A stretch of 64,000 nucleotides of DNA from Kordia sp965283645 (lineage in GTDB: Bacteria; Bacteroidota; Bacteroidia; Flavobacteriales; Flavobacteriaceae). The DNA is taken from contig NZ_CBDIPG010000001.1 in NCBI RefSeq assembly GCF_965283645.1, positions 3,038,001 through 3,102,000 on the forward strand, in the 5' to 3' direction. How positions within the stretch are numbered: position 1 is the stretch's first letter; each line of letters opens with the position of its first letter. A program made the translations under genes and the position numbers. The notes below the pieces were generated by a model. That model saw nothing but the letters and a program-made list of their open reading frames with translations. It was not told where the DNA came from and made no database searches. Positions 45,398 through 55,711 of this stretch are shown piece after piece.

Positions 45398-46444
45398 TTA
45401 TTTATCAACCACTTCCACAATTTTATCAAAAACTGTTTTTGGTGTAATGGTTTCCATGACGTTTTCGTATCCTTCAGGGTATTTATTTCCGTAGATTGAT
45501 GTTGGCAATAACGGATATTTTTTGTTGTCGGCTAGTAATGCATTTTCTTTTGGTTGCCCAAATGGATAAAATCCTGCGTATGGATGTGTTATTCCCCAAA
45601 TGGTGATTACTTTTCGACCAAACATTGCCGCTAAGTGTGCATTTCCAGAATCCATAGAAAGCATAACATCTAAGTTAGAAATAAGCGTTAATTCTTCTTG
45701 AAACGTGAATAATCCGGCACAATTGATAACGTTTTTATATGTATTGCTAAGTGTCATTAATTGCTTTTTATCCGAAGGTCCACCAAATAGAATTATTTTG
45801 TATTGATTGGTTTCGCTTAGCTTCGCTATAACTTTTTTCATCAATTCAAAAGGATACGTTTTACCTTGAAAAGCGGCAAAAGGTGCAATTCCAATCCATT
45901 TTTTTTGATCTTGCCCCGTAAATACTGTTATTTTTTTGGTTAATTCTCGTTGTGCTAATACATCTTCTTTAGTTAATGTTACACTATATCCAATTTCTTT
46001 GAAAACATCCGCATAACGCTCGTGTGTAGTCTTTAGTTGTTTAAACTGCTTGTCTTTTGTACGAGTTAGTGCTTTTTTGTCTGCTCTTCCTTTGTCTATT
46101 TTACAAACTTTGAAACCACCTATTTTGAAATAGATTCCTAAAAGTTTAGATCGCAATACATTGTGCAAATCTGCAACAACATCAATTTGTAATATTTTTA
46201 ATTCTTTGTAGAGTTTGTAAAGACCTAAAGCGCCTTTGTGCTTTCCTTTTACATCCGCGGTATAAAAAGATACATTTGGAATGTTTTCAAATATAGGTTT
46301 TAGAAACGCTCTGGATACAATCGTTATTTTTATAGTTGGGTTTTCGCGAATGATTGCTTTGATAACTGGTACAGTCATAGCAACGTCTCCCATTGCCGAG
46401 AGACGTATGACTAGAATGTGTTTCGAAGATGTTGAAGTCATCAT
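45398..46444 (-). CDS. Glycosyltransferase family 9 (heptosyltransferase-like)
   Basis: The 348-residue protein begins with ILVIRLSAMGDVAMTVPVIKAI and has the GT9 pattern IGIAPFAAFQGKTYPFELM, IILFGGPSDKKQL, SNLDVMLSMDSGNAHLAAMFG and TIWGITHPYAGF. It should transfer an ADP-heptose-like sugar in the cytoplasm to a lipopolysaccharide core. It is paired with a DUF4254 gene (28 bp between them), a common flavobacterial arrangement. Confidence 0.88.
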   Translation of the reverse strand: MMTSTSSKHILVIRLSAMGDVAMTVPVIKAIIRENPTIKITIVSRAFLKPIFENIPNVSFYTADVKGKHKGALGLYKLYKELKILQIDVVADLHNVLRSKLLGIYFKIGGFKVCKIDKGRADKKALTRTKDKQFKQLKTTHERYADVFKEIGYSVTLTKEDVLAQRELTKKITVFTGQDQKKWIGIAPFAAFQGKTYPFELMKKVIAKLSETNQYKIILFGGPSDKKQLMTLSNTYKNVINCAGLFTFQEELTLISNLDVMLSMDSGNAHLAAMFGRKVITIWGITHPYAGFYPFGQPKENALLADNKKYPLLPTSIYGNKYPEGYENVMETITPKTVFDKIVEVVDK

Positions 46445-46472
46445 GTGATGCTTTGTTTCTTTGAGACGTATG

Positions 46473-47078
46473 TTATTTGTTTTTGTTGTAAAGTACTGGA
46501 TTTAGATCATCGTCGTTGTACATTTTCATCTGTTTGTAGACTTTCATGTATTTGTCACCATTTTCGACGTCAGCAATTAGTTGATCAATTGCTGTAGAAA
46601 GATCAACACGTTGTTCTAGTAAGATGTTTAATTTTGTTTGGCATTTTGCTCTGTGTGCATCAGAAGCATCTGTACGTTCCGCTTCTTCTTGCATGTGGTA
46701 TATTTTTAAGGCAAGAATTGATAATCTGTCTAATGCCCAAGCTGGACTTTCAGAGTTGATTGTAGCATTTTCTTTTACACTTACATCATTATATTTTTGA
46801 AGAAAGTAACTGTCAATATACTCAACAGTATCTGTTCTGTCTTGGTTTGAAGCATCAATGTCACGCTTTAGTTTTAATGCGGCAACAGGATCAATGTTTG
46901 GATCTCTAATTATATCTTCATAATGCCACTGAACTGTATCAATCCAATTTTTTCTGTACAATAGATGCTCTATTTTATCTTTTGCATATGGGTTTTCAAA
47001 CGGTTGATTAACATCATCAACAACGTGATATTTTTCAATGCTTTCTTGGAATATTTTATTTGCCAGATTACTAAACAT
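46473..47078 (-). CDS. DUF4254 protein
   Basis: I choose the ATG at 47078 (MFSNLANKIFQESIEKYH); the frame could begin at a TTG at 47099, but that overlaps the TATATTTG promoter element. The 201-residue product has YRKNWIDTVQWHYEDIIRDP, VEYIDSYFL and PAWALDRLSILALKIYHM, which mark DUF4254. These proteins are found next to GT9 transferases and probably act in LPS core formation, but no activity is known. Confidence 0.82.
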   Translation of the reverse strand: MFSNLANKIFQESIEKYHVVDDVNQPFENPYAKDKIEHLLYRKNWIDTVQWHYEDIIRDPNIDPVAALKLKRDIDASNQDRTDTVEYIDSYFLQKYNDVSVKENATINSESPAWALDRLSILALKIYHMQEEAERTDASDAHRAKCQTKLNILLEQRVDLSTAIDQLIADVENGDKYMKVYKQMKMYNDDDLNPVLYNKNK

Positions 47079-47096
47079 AATTCGTGTATTTTGATG

Positions 47097-47104
47097 CAAA
47101 TATA
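47097..47104 (-). promoter_or_regulatory. -7 element (TATATTTG) for the DUF4254/GT9 operon
   Basis: On the minus strand TATATTTG matches TAnnTTTG, 18 bp before the ATG at 47078. This supports the ATG start over the upstream TTG. Confidence 0.55.
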
Positions 47105-47270
47105 CGCTAATATTTGATTTAGCACATGAAATATGAATGATGCATCTTATAGCAAGTGTTACACGTTAAAATTAAGCAAGTGCTACGGATTAGATAGCAA
47201 TTGAGTGTTAGTAAATGCTACCAATAATATCATTACGAGAAATTCTTCATCTCGGAATAATCTGTAATTT

Positions 47271-47288
47271 AACGTGAGTTCGATATAA
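47271..47288 (+). mobile_element. Solo IS982 terminal repeat
   Basis: AACGTGAGTTCGATATAA is identical to the left end of the IS982 element at 16136-16153, but no transposase follows. It is likely a scar of a lost element or a stray end. Confidence 0.5.
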
Positions 47289-47596
47289 CTTTTACAAAAT
47301 TAAAATTTAAGGATTATTGAGAATTTTAATATAATAATATGATTTTCAAATATTTACTTTCGTTTTCTTTGTTTGCACAAAGAATACTGAATCAAGTTCA
47401 GCACAGGCTTCAACAAAACAAAGTGCGCTTTTAGCTCATACATTCTTATTTTCAATTTTGGTATTCATGAATATAAACATTTCCAGAGGTATTTTTAGTT
47501 TTTCTTTTTGTGAAAAACTAAAACCGCACGAATTTTTCTATTTCAAATTAATGAGTTCATGAATTTTTGATTTCCAAGGTTTCAAAAATTTTTAAC

Positions 47597-48269
47597 GAAA
47601 AAATCCTGCTATCCAGCAGCATTAGTTCAACTTGCAATTTTAAGTGCGTCTTGAAGACTTCTTATGAATTCAGATTTTCAAGAAAAATAGGATTTCTAAA
47701 CAAATTCTAGTTTCAAAGAAAAAATCCTGCTATCCAGCAGCATTAGTTCAACTTGCAATTTTAAGTGCGTCTTGCAGACTTCTTATGAATTCAGCTTATT
47801 AATAAAAATAGGATTTTCAAACAAATTCTAGTTTCAAAGAAAAAATCCTGCTATCCAGCAGCATTAGTTCAACTTGCAATTTTAAGTGCGTCTTGCAGAC
47901 TTCTTATAAATTCAGCTTATTAATAAAAATAGGACTTTCAAACAAATTCTAGTTTCGAAGAAAAAATCCTGCTATCTAGCAGGATTAGTTCAACTTGCAA
48001 TTTTAAGTGCGTCTTGCAGACTTCTTATGAATTCAGATTTTCAAGAAAAATAGGATTTCTAAACAAATTCTAGTTTCGAAGAAAAAATCCTGCTATCCAG
48101 CAGGGTTAGTTCAACTTGCAATTTTAAGTGCGTCTTGCAGACTTCTTATGAATTCAGCTTATTAATAAAAATAGGACTTTCAAACAAATTCTAGTTTCGA
48201 AGAAAAAATCCTGCTATCTAGCAGGATTAGTTCAACTTGCAATTTTAAGTGCGTCTTGCAGACTTCTTA
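47597..48269. repeat. Tandem array of six 121-bp units with terminator-like hairpins
   Basis: The motif AATCCTGCT recurs at 47602, 47723, 47844, 47965, 48086 and 48207, exactly 121 bp apart; the last unit is partial. Each unit has a hairpin, perfect in units 4 and 6 (for example 47965-47973 pairs with 47978-47986), with one mismatch in the others. A run of T follows on the minus strand, as in Rho-independent terminators. A second conserved part reads AAGTGCGTCTTGCAGACTTC, which may also fold. Confidence 0.85.
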
Positions 48270-48290
48270 AAATTGAGTTTCACTAACAAA

Positions 48291-48314
48291 AAAAGCCGCT
48301 TTACAGCGGCTTTT
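48291..48314 (-). terminator. Terminator of the T9SS repeat protein gene
   Basis: The 10-bp perfect stem AAAAGCCGCT (48291-48300) pairs with AGCGGCTTTT (48305-48314). On the minus strand seven T follow. It lies 26 bp after the stop at 48340. Confidence 0.88.
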
Positions 48315-48339
48315 CTTTGAGGTTGGGGATTGCAGTTTG

Positions 48340-51300
48340 TTATCTTTTTACAAATTTCTTACTTGCAACTTTATTTCTTGACCCGAATTTTACATAGTAC
48401 ATTCCTGGTCGTAATCTTTGTACGTCTACTTTCAACTCTCCTCCAAATGAGGTAGCTGTAGTATTCATTACTTTGTATCCTCTGTCATTGTATATTTCAA
48501 CAGTAACATCTCCACTAAACTCATCTGCATTGATAGCAATTTCTCTTACAGTTGGGTTTGGATATAATCTTAATCTTGAAGATACATCTACTGGCGCTGC
48601 AGTAGCTGCTTGAATGTTTTCTCCATTAGTGATTAATCCTGTGTTTGTTGCTACTCCATTTCTTGGTGTTCCGATAAAGTCAATTTCGTCAATACCGAAG
48701 TTTACACCATAAGTATCACCTGTTATTGTTGTTGGATATACTCCATCAGGATTTGCAGTTCCTGTATCTGGATCGTATGTTGCTGTGTATGTTAATAGTG
48801 GTGGATTTCCAGCTGGAATTACAACTCTAATAAATACTAGTTCATCATCTGGTACATCACTTATAGAATAGTTAGGATTTGCAAAATCAAATAATCCGTT
48901 AGATGTAACTGTAAAGGCAATTAATGCATCTAAGTTAGCATCAAATGTTCCAGACCCGTCAGTATCAATATAGATTTCTACTGCTAAACCGTCTATTGAT
49001 CCTTCTCCTGGATCAGCAACACCGTTTCTGTTATCATCATCAAATACAACACCTGTTACTAGGAATAGGTTTGACGTGATGTTAATTCCGAAGTTTGCAT
49101 TTGTAATGTTATTGTTTACACTTGAAATAGCTATTGATCCTGGTGTAGTGTATGTTCCGTTTGATGGTAATACAGGTTGTACAATAACATTTAATACATT
49201 TACTCCTGTGAATGTGTAAGCTCCTGTAGAAGATGTTGGTACTGTAGCGATTGGAAGATCTAGTAAATCAATAACTCCATTTCCATTTAAGTCAGTATAA
49301 AGTGTTACGTTCACATTGCTTAATACTAACTCTGATGAATCTTTAATTTGGTTTGCATTGTCATCATCCCAAACTAATCCGCTAATACTGTAAAGAATTA
49401 CTAGTTCTCTATTAATTCCAAAGTTAACAGTTGTTGATACACCTGAACTTAACCCTACACTTACTGGTGTTGTAGGCGTGTATTGGAACGTTGCTGTTCT
49501 TGGTGGAACTGTTGCTTGTATTACTACAAATATATCAGTTAAACCTACGAACTGGTAGTTTCCATCTCTGTCACTTACAGTTTGTAATAATAAAGGCTCA
49601 CCTCTATCAACTCTTCCATTTTGGTTTAAGTCATTGTATAAACTAACTGTAATGTTAGATATTCCTCCTTCAGAATCTTTAAGACCATTTTCGTTATCAT
49701 CATCAAATACATTTCCTGCAATTGAATAGGTAGCGGTTTGCTGGTTGATACCAAAGTCAACACCAGTTACATCTGTATTTACTGAGTTTGTTATTATTAC
49801 ATCTGCAGTTGTTAATGCATATACGAAACTACTTGTATTTGCTGGTACAGTTACTTGAACTAGTGTAGAAGCTACAGTTACATTTGTGAAACTGTATGTT
49901 CCGTCACTTGCACTTGTAGTTGATCCAATTGCTGTATCACCTGCTCCAACTCTTCCGTCGTTATTGTTATCAGCATATAATGTAATTGTTACACTTCTTA
50001 AGAAGCCTTCACCTGCATCAATTGCTCCGTTTGTATTGTCGTCATCAAATACAGTTCCAGAAATATTGTAGTTGATTGTTAATTCACGGTTGATACCGAA
50101 GTTAACTCCTGTTACATTAGTGTTTGTAGAACCTGTTACTAATACATCTGCAGTTGTTAATACATATGTGAATGATGCATTATCTGCTGGTACAGTTACC
50201 TCAACTAATGTGTTACGTTCTGTCACAGCAGTAAAGCTGTATGTTCCGTCACTTGCACTTGTTGTTGTTCCAATTACTGTATCACCTGCTCCAACTCTTC
50301 CGTTGTCATCAGTATCAGCATATAATGTAAGTGTTACACTTCTTAAGAAGCCTTCACCTGCATCGATTGTTCCGTTTGTATTATCGTCATCAAATACAGT
50401 TCCAGTAATGTTATAGTTGATTACTTGAGCTTTGTCAATTCCAAAATTAACTCCAGTTACGTCTGTAATAACTGATGTAGTATCTTGTGATCCAGGAGTT
50501 GTAAGCACATATGTAAATGTTCCCGTGTTTGTTGGCACTGTTACAGCAACTATAGTGTTTTCTACTGTTACATTTAAGAAGCTATAGTTTCCACTCATTG
50601 AGTTTGTTACAGTTGTTCCGATTACAGTATCTCCAGCATCAATAACACCATCGTTATTGTTGTCAGTATATAATGTAAGTGTTACAGCTCCTATAGATCC
50701 TTCTCCCATTCCTTTTATACCGTCTCCGTTGTTATCATCAAATACAGTTCCTGAGATATTGTAGTTAACTACTTTGATTTCGTTAATTCCAAAATCTAAT
50801 CCAGTTACATCATTAATTGTAGACGTAGCTGCTTGCGTGTTAGATGTTGTTAACACATATGTGAATGTAGCTGTGTTTCCTGGAGTAGTAACTACTGCAA
50901 GCACATTTTCATTTGTAATGTTTGAGAAGCTATATGTTCCATTTACTCCAGTTGAAGTTGATACTAATGTTGTATCCGCAACATCTAAAACACCATCTGC
51001 ATTGTTATCAGCATATAATGTAATGTTGATTCCGTCTAAAAGACCTTCTCCAGCATCTAGTGTTCCGTTTTCGTTATCATCATCAAATACAGTTCCTGAA
51101 ATGTTATAGTCAATAACTTGTACTTCGTTGATTCCAAAGTTGATTCCTGTTACATCTGTTGTTGTTGAGCTAGTGTTTAACTCTCCTGCAGTTGTTAATG
51201 TGTATGTAAATACTCCATTGTTTGTTGGTACTGTTACTGCTACTACTGTGTTTTCTACAGTAACGCCTGGGAAGCTATATGTTCCGTCTACTGCGGATAC

Positions 51301-54300
51301 AGCACTAGAGATTACTGTATCTCCTGCATCAACAATTCCGTTTGCGTTTGCATCAGCATATAATGTTACTGTGATGGCATCTAAGTCATCTTCTCCAGCA
51401 TCTTGTGCTCCACTTTCGTCATTATCATCGTATACATTTCCTGAGATATTGTAATCAATAACTTGTACTTTATTGATTCCGAAATCTAATCCGTTTACGT
51501 CTGTAGTTGTTGAGCTAGCTGCTAACGTTCCTGCAGTTGTTAATGTGTATGTGAAGTCTCCTGTATCAGTTGGTACTGTTACAGCTACTAATGTGTTTTC
51601 TGTAGTAACGTTTGAGAAACTATATGTTCCAGCAACGCCTGTGTTTGTTGAAGATATTACTGTATCTCCACCATCTAAAGCACCATCGTTGTTGTTATCT
51701 GCATATAATGTTACAGTTACTGCATCTAAACCAGCTTCTGTATCGTTTACTCCGTTTGCATTGTCATCATCAAATACAGTTCCTGAAATGTTGTAGTCAA
51801 TAACTTGTACTTCGTTGATTCCAAAGTTGATTCCTGTTACATCTGTTGTTGTTGAGCTAGTGTTTAACTCTCCTGCAGTTGTTAATGTGTATGTAAATAC
51901 TCCATTGTTTGTTGGTACTGTTACTGCTACTACTGTGTTTTCTACAGTAACGCTTGGGAAGCTATATGTTCCGTCTACTGCAGATACAGCACTAGAGATT
52001 ACTGTATCTCCTGCATCAACAATTCCGTTTGCATTTGCATCAGCATATAATGTTACTGTGATAGCATCTAAGTCATCTTCTCCAGCATCTTGTGCTCCAC
52101 TTTCGTCATTATCATCGTATACATTTCCTGAGATATTGTAATCAATAACTTGTACTTTATTGATTCCGAAGTCTAGTCCGTTTACGTCTGTAGTTGTTGA
52201 GCTAGCTGCTAACGTTCCTGCAGTTGTTAATGTGTATGTGAAGTCTCCTGTATCAGTTGGTACTGTTACAGCTACTAATGTGTTTTCTGTAGTAACGTTT
52301 GAGAAACTATATGTTCCAGCAACGCCTGTGTTTGTTGAAGATATTACTGTATCTCCACCATCTAAAGCACCATCGTTGTTGTTATCTGCATATAATGTTA
52401 CAGTTACTGCATCTAAACCAGCTTCTGTATCGTTTACTCCGTTTGCATTGTCATCATCAAATACAGTTCCTGAAACGTTGTAGTCAATAACTTGTACTTG
52501 GTTGATTCCAAAATCAACTCCTGTTACATTCGTATTGATTGAATCAATAGCTTGTGTTCCTGGCGTTGTTAATGTGTATGTAAAGTTTCCAGTATTTGTT
52601 GGTACTGTTACCGCAACAAGTGTGTTTTGAATACATACATGAATAAAGCTGTATGATCCGTCTGTTCCAGAAGTTGTAGTCGTAATTACTGAATCTCCGT
52701 TATCTAAAACGCCATCAGCATTGTTATCAGCATATAATGTTACTGTAACATTGTCTAATCCTGCTTCACCGTTTTCTAAAGTTGCATTTTCGTTGTCGTC
52801 ATCATAAACAGTTCCGAAAATATCATAGTTTACTAAGATTTGCTCTTCGTTAATTCCAAACTTAACTGTTACATCGTTTGTTGATCCTGTTACAGATACA
52901 ATTTCAGAAGTTGTTGATGTATATGTTGTTGTGTTTGTATCATTTGGAACAGTTACTTGTACTAAAGTGTTTGCTACTTGAACGTTATTGAAAACATAGT
53001 TTCCTGTAGCATCTGTATTTTGACTTCCAATTACAGTATCTCCAGCATCTAAAACACCATCTGCATTGTTATCAGCATATAATGTTACTGTAATACCATC
53101 TAATTTAGTTTCTCCTTGTCCACCGTTAAAGTTTCCGTTTTCGTTGTTATCATCAAAAACAAAACCTTCAATCTTATAAGATACAGGAGGCGTTAATCTA
53201 ATATAATCAGAAGCATCTGTAATTTTACCAACATCATAACTGTTTAATCCAGTAATTTCATTTAGTGACCCTAATTGAATGCTGTTGTATGTTCTTAAAT
53301 TTGATGGAGCCGTATAACTTTGCACAAAACTTTTTGTTGTACAAGATGTATGTGGGCATCCATAGTAATAGGAAGTATTACACTGTCTTTTGTTTTTTAA
53401 TAATTGAAGTGCGCTGTGCTTATCTTTTGCCATTTGAGCGTATACATCTTCATTGTTAGCCCAGTCATATCTCTTGCTATTGAAGTTGTAAGCTTGTACT
53501 TGATAAGAAGTAGCCGCGTATAATTGACCGTTGTCATCAACTGCGATATCTCCAAGTTCTCCTCTGTATAAGAAACTAGAATATCCCCAATTGTCATATA
53601 CTGGTGTTCCGTTAGATACAGAAGATGTCTGTCCTGAAGCATCAGATAATCCATTAAAAGAGATTTCTAATAAGTACATTCTGTTGTTGTAACTACTGTT
53701 GTAGTAGTTATAAGAACTGTGCTCAGCATTTGAGGTTCCTCTTTGCTGTAACGTGTCATCAGCTGTAGCATCAGCAGGTAAGTCTTCTTCAGGAATGTAG
53801 TCACTAAGTAACTCACTTTCTGTATTTCCCGCTAGATCGTCAATAATTTCGAAATCTGCAGCAGTTTCTCCATTTCCGCTTCTTCCTCCATTGTCAGTTT
53901 CGTCAGATTCCGCAGTAGATGAGTTTCGTACAACTGGTCCATAAACAAGCGTTAAGTTAGACGCTGTTCCCGCCGATCTCAGATTGTTTGGCAATTCATC
54001 TTTCGGGTTTGTATTTCCAGAACTGTTACCTCTATGGTAGTAACAATTTGTAGGATATTCCATTGCGAAATATAATTTCCCGTTGTAGAAAGTTGCGCCA
54101 CCAGAAGCTAGACCTCTAGAAGAATTTGCATGACCTGTATACGTAAAGTAATGTCTAACAGATCCAAAATTTTTGTGTGTATTTGTGTACACATTGTAAC
54201 CATATATCGTCCAGTTGTATCTAGAGATATGGTTAGAAACGTAAAAAATCCATCCTGTAGTGTTATCACTAGCGATGGAGTTAATTTCGTTTACATAAGG

Positions 54301-54501
54301 TGATGTTGCCAACAACGTAGCTTGGTACGTGTTCATGTCGAGCGTGTAAATTCTTTTTCCTGCTGAAATGATAACGGAGTTATCACCAGTAGTCATAATT
54401 TCATTCTCGACAACATTTTCGCTTGAGGGCATTGAGTTCGCGAAAACATTTGTCAGTCCTAATAAGGCGGTTAGGACCAAAAGAGTAATTTTAGTCTTCA
54501 T
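48340..54501 (-). CDS. Large surface protein with SdrD-B-like repeats and T9SS sorting domain
   Basis: The 2053-residue protein has a signal peptide (MKTKITLLVLTALLGLTNVFA). An N-terminal region of about 420 residues resembles a propeller-like folded part (IYTLDMNTYQATLLATSPYV, LGDIAVDDNGQLYAATSYQ). Then come 13 repeats of about 110 residues, each starting like NYNISGTVFDDDNENGxxDAGE. These look like SdrD B/prealbumin-like modules whose DxDxDG-type loops bind calcium. The last 80 residues (LRLYPNPTVREIAIN to KKFVKR) are a type IX secretion sorting domain. It is probably displayed on or released from the cell surface. Confidence 0.9.
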   Translation of the reverse strand: MKTKITLLVLTALLGLTNVFANSMPSSENVVENEIMTTGDNSVIISAGKRIYTLDMNTYQATLLATSPYVNEINSIASDNTTGWIFYVSNHISRYNWTIYGYNVYTNTHKNFGSVRHYFTYTGHANSSRGLASGGATFYNGKLYFAMEYPTNCYYHRGNSSGNTNPKDELPNNLRSAGTASNLTLVYGPVVRNSSTAESDETDNGGRSGNGETAADFEIIDDLAGNTESELLSDYIPEEDLPADATADDTLQQRGTSNAEHSSYNYYNSSYNNRMYLLEISFNGLSDASGQTSSVSNGTPVYDNWGYSSFLYRGELGDIAVDDNGQLYAATSYQVQAYNFNSKRYDWANNEDVYAQMAKDKHSALQLLKNKRQCNTSYYYGCPHTSCTTKSFVQSYTAPSNLRTYNSIQLGSLNEITGLNSYDVGKITDASDYIRLTPPVSYKIEGFVFDDNNENGNFNGGQGETKLDGITVTLYADNNADGVLDAGDTVIGSQNTDATGNYVFNNVQVANTLVQVTVPNDTNTTTYTSTTSEIVSVTGSTNDVTVKFGINEEQILVNYDIFGTVYDDDNENATLENGEAGLDNVTVTLYADNNADGVLDNGDSVITTTTSGTDGSYSFIHVCIQNTLVAVTVPTNTGNFTYTLTTPGTQAIDSINTNVTGVDFGINQVQVIDYNVSGTVFDDDNANGVNDTEAGLDAVTVTLYADNNNDGALDGGDTVISSTNTGVAGTYSFSNVTTENTLVAVTVPTDTGDFTYTLTTAGTLAASSTTTDVNGLDFGINKVQVIDYNISGNVYDDNDESGAQDAGEDDLDAITVTLYADANANGIVDAGDTVISSAVSAVDGTYSFPSVTVENTVVAVTVPTNNGVFTYTLTTAGELNTSSTTTDVTGINFGINEVQVIDYNISGTVFDDDNANGVNDTEAGLDAVTVTLYADNNNDGALDGGDTVISSTNTGVAGTYSFSNVTTENTLVAVTVPTDTGDFTYTLTTAGTLAASSTTTDVNGLDFGINKVQVIDYNISGNVYDDNDESGAQDAGEDDLDAITVTLYADANANGIVDAGDTVISSAVSAVDGTYSFPGVTVENTVVAVTVPTNNGVFTYTLTTAGELNTSSTTTDVTGINFGINEVQVIDYNISGTVFDDDNENGTLDAGEGLLDGINITLYADNNADGVLDVADTTLVSTSTGVNGTYSFSNITNENVLAVVTTPGNTATFTYVLTTSNTQAATSTINDVTGLDFGINEIKVVNYNISGTVFDDNNGDGIKGMGEGSIGAVTLTLYTDNNNDGVIDAGDTVIGTTVTNSMSGNYSFLNVTVENTIVAVTVPTNTGTFTYVLTTPGSQDTTSVITDVTGVNFGIDKAQVINYNITGTVFDDDNTNGTIDAGEGFLRSVTLTLYADTDDNGRVGAGDTVIGTTTSASDGTYSFTAVTERNTLVEVTVPADNASFTYVLTTADVLVTGSTNTNVTGVNFGINRELTINYNISGTVFDDDNTNGAIDAGEGFLRSVTITLYADNNNDGRVGAGDTAIGSTTSASDGTYSFTNVTVASTLVQVTVPANTSSFVYALTTADVIITNSVNTDVTGVDFGINQQTATYSIAGNVFDDDNENGLKDSEGGISNITVSLYNDLNQNGRVDRGEPLLLQTVSDRDGNYQFVGLTDIFVVIQATVPPRTATFQYTPTTPVSVGLSSGVSTTVNFGINRELVILYSISGLVWDDDNANQIKDSSELVLSNVNVTLYTDLNGNGVIDLLDLPIATVPTSSTGAYTFTGVNVLNVIVQPVLPSNGTYTTPGSIAISSVNNNITNANFGINITSNLFLVTGVVFDDDNRNGVADPGEGSIDGLAVEIYIDTDGSGTFDANLDALIAFTVTSNGLFDFANPNYSISDVPDDELVFIRVVIPAGNPPLLTYTATYDPDTGTANPDGVYPTTITGDTYGVNFGIDEIDFIGTPRNGVATNTGLITNGENIQAATAAPVDVSSRLRLYPNPTVREIAINADEFSGDVTVEIYNDRGYKVMNTTATSFGGELKVDVQRLRPGMYYVKFGSRNKVASKKFVKR
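51110..52483 (-). repeat. 687-bp tandem duplication inside the surface protein gene
   Basis: The block 51110-51796 (two SdrD-B-like repeats, 229 residues) is repeated in 51797-52483 at nearly the same sequence; only a few base differences show by eye. The other repeats in the gene are clearly more diverged, so this copy is recent. Confidence 0.85.
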
Positions 54502-54741
54502 TGATTTGCTGTTTAGTTACTATTTATATATGACCATTTTATATAAATAGGAAAAATTAATAATAAGTTTGGGGTGAGCGGCTTAATTCTCGAACACAAA
54601 AATATTTGGAATAATTCTAAAAAACAGACAACGGGTTTTCTTTTAGATAAAACGTCATTAAAATCGAGAAAAAGCATGATAAGAAATATTTTTCCTACGA
54701 CTTTGTAAGCAAAAACCGTATTCATTTTACGGTTTACCAGT

Positions 54742-55665
54742 TTATTTCAGATAAAAATTAAATCCAAAACTAACAATCATTAGTAAAACTAGTAAAATAT
54801 TGCTTACCCTTTTGTTTTCTATATTTTCAAGAACATTTGCCGTAGAAATGGCTAATGGAAATAGGAGTAATAACTCAGTATTGTCAGTATCGTTTTTAGC
54901 AAATAAAACATACGTAATACCTATAAAAAACAGCATATTAGTTAATAAAAAAGAATTTCTTTTTTGAGAAGAATACGTTTTAATTTTTAGAAAAAAGATT
55001 ACAATACTGACGCAAAATAGTAAAGTTATTAGCAAATGCAACCCTATTCGCTTGTAATTCTCTAATGGATACTCAATTTTTATGTCAAATTGGAAAAGCG
55101 GATTTGTCAGTATATGTTGGTCTGTAAAATATACATAAGACAGATATATAGTTATGATACTAAAAAATCCAACAAACGGCACTAACCAATTTCTATAATC
55201 ACTAGACACATAAACCAAGATAGCTATGTATATAATAAAAAGGTACACAACAATCCAAGAATCAAATAGCAATGCTATTGTGATGTACATAGAAGCATCA
55301 AATAGTTTCTGCTTCACACTGTGTAAAGATCGTAAACTTATAATTCTTCTAAACGCAAGTAGTAAAAATACATGGATACAAACGATAAGTAAGTGTTCAA
55401 ATATTGTTGGAAAAAAACCTATAAAAAGTGTGACAATTAGTAGTGCATAATCGTTTTGTTGTGTGAGATCGTTCTTCTTTACGATAAAATCTACCATAAA
55501 TAAAGAAAATAGTACTAGAAATACGATCGGAACTTGTAAAGTTAACATGTCCAAACTAAACTCCTTACCACCTGAAAATAAGTAGATTACAAAGTATATT
55601 AAGACGATTCCCGAACAGAGAATAAAATTTATTGGTTTAGATTTCCCAAAAACGCTTGTTATCAT
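54742..55665 (-). CDS. DUF6427 membrane protein
   Basis: The 307-residue protein starts MITSVFGKSKPINFILCSG and has about nine membrane helices. The opening (SVFGKSKPIN) and the later NPLFQFDIKIEYPLENYKRI mark DUF6427, a Bacteroidota family often wrongly called a carotene oxygenase. The function is unknown. It is divergent from the DUF6341 gene, with 46 bp between starts, which agrees with their common pairing in flavobacteria. Confidence 0.82.
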   Translation of the reverse strand: MITSVFGKSKPINFILCSGIVLIYFVIYLFSGGKEFSLDMLTLQVPIVFLVLFSLFMVDFIVKKNDLTQQNDYALLIVTLFIGFFPTIFEHLLIVCIHVFLLLAFRRIISLRSLHSVKQKLFDASMYITIALLFDSWIVVYLFIIYIAILVYVSSDYRNWLVPFVGFFSIITIYLSYVYFTDQHILTNPLFQFDIKIEYPLENYKRIGLHLLITLLFCVSIVIFFLKIKTYSSQKRNSFLLTNMLFFIGITYVLFAKNDTDNTELLLLFPLAISTANVLENIENKRVSNILLVLLMIVSFGFNFYLK

Positions 55666-55685
55666 TTTAGGTTTTTATATTTTTG
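55656..55685 (+). promoter_or_regulatory. Bacteroidota promoter (TTG-N19-TATTTTTG) for the DUF6341 gene
   Basis: TTG at 55656-55658 and TATTTTTG at 55678-55685 are 19 bp apart, the expected spacing, and 26 bp before the ATG at 55712. Confidence 0.7.
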
Positions 55686-55711
55686 TAGTGTAAATATAAT
55701 ACGATTTATCC

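Larger units (their letters stand above)
47105..48339. other. Long intergenic region with IS end and 121-bp repeats
   Basis: About 1.2 kb without a gene. It contains a solo IS982 terminal repeat (47271-47288), unassigned AT-rich sequence to 47596, the six-copy repeat array (47597-48269), and the terminator of the T9SS protein (48291-48314). Confidence 0.6.

Noticed and set aside
47597..48269. A CRISPR-like array
   Set aside because: The units are tandem 121-bp near-copies with no variable spacers, and no cas genes are present.
49886..52490. Many plus-strand ORFs of about 100 codons inside the surface-protein gene
   Set aside because: They are antisense shadows that repeat because the coding repeats do; they have no signal, start context or family features.
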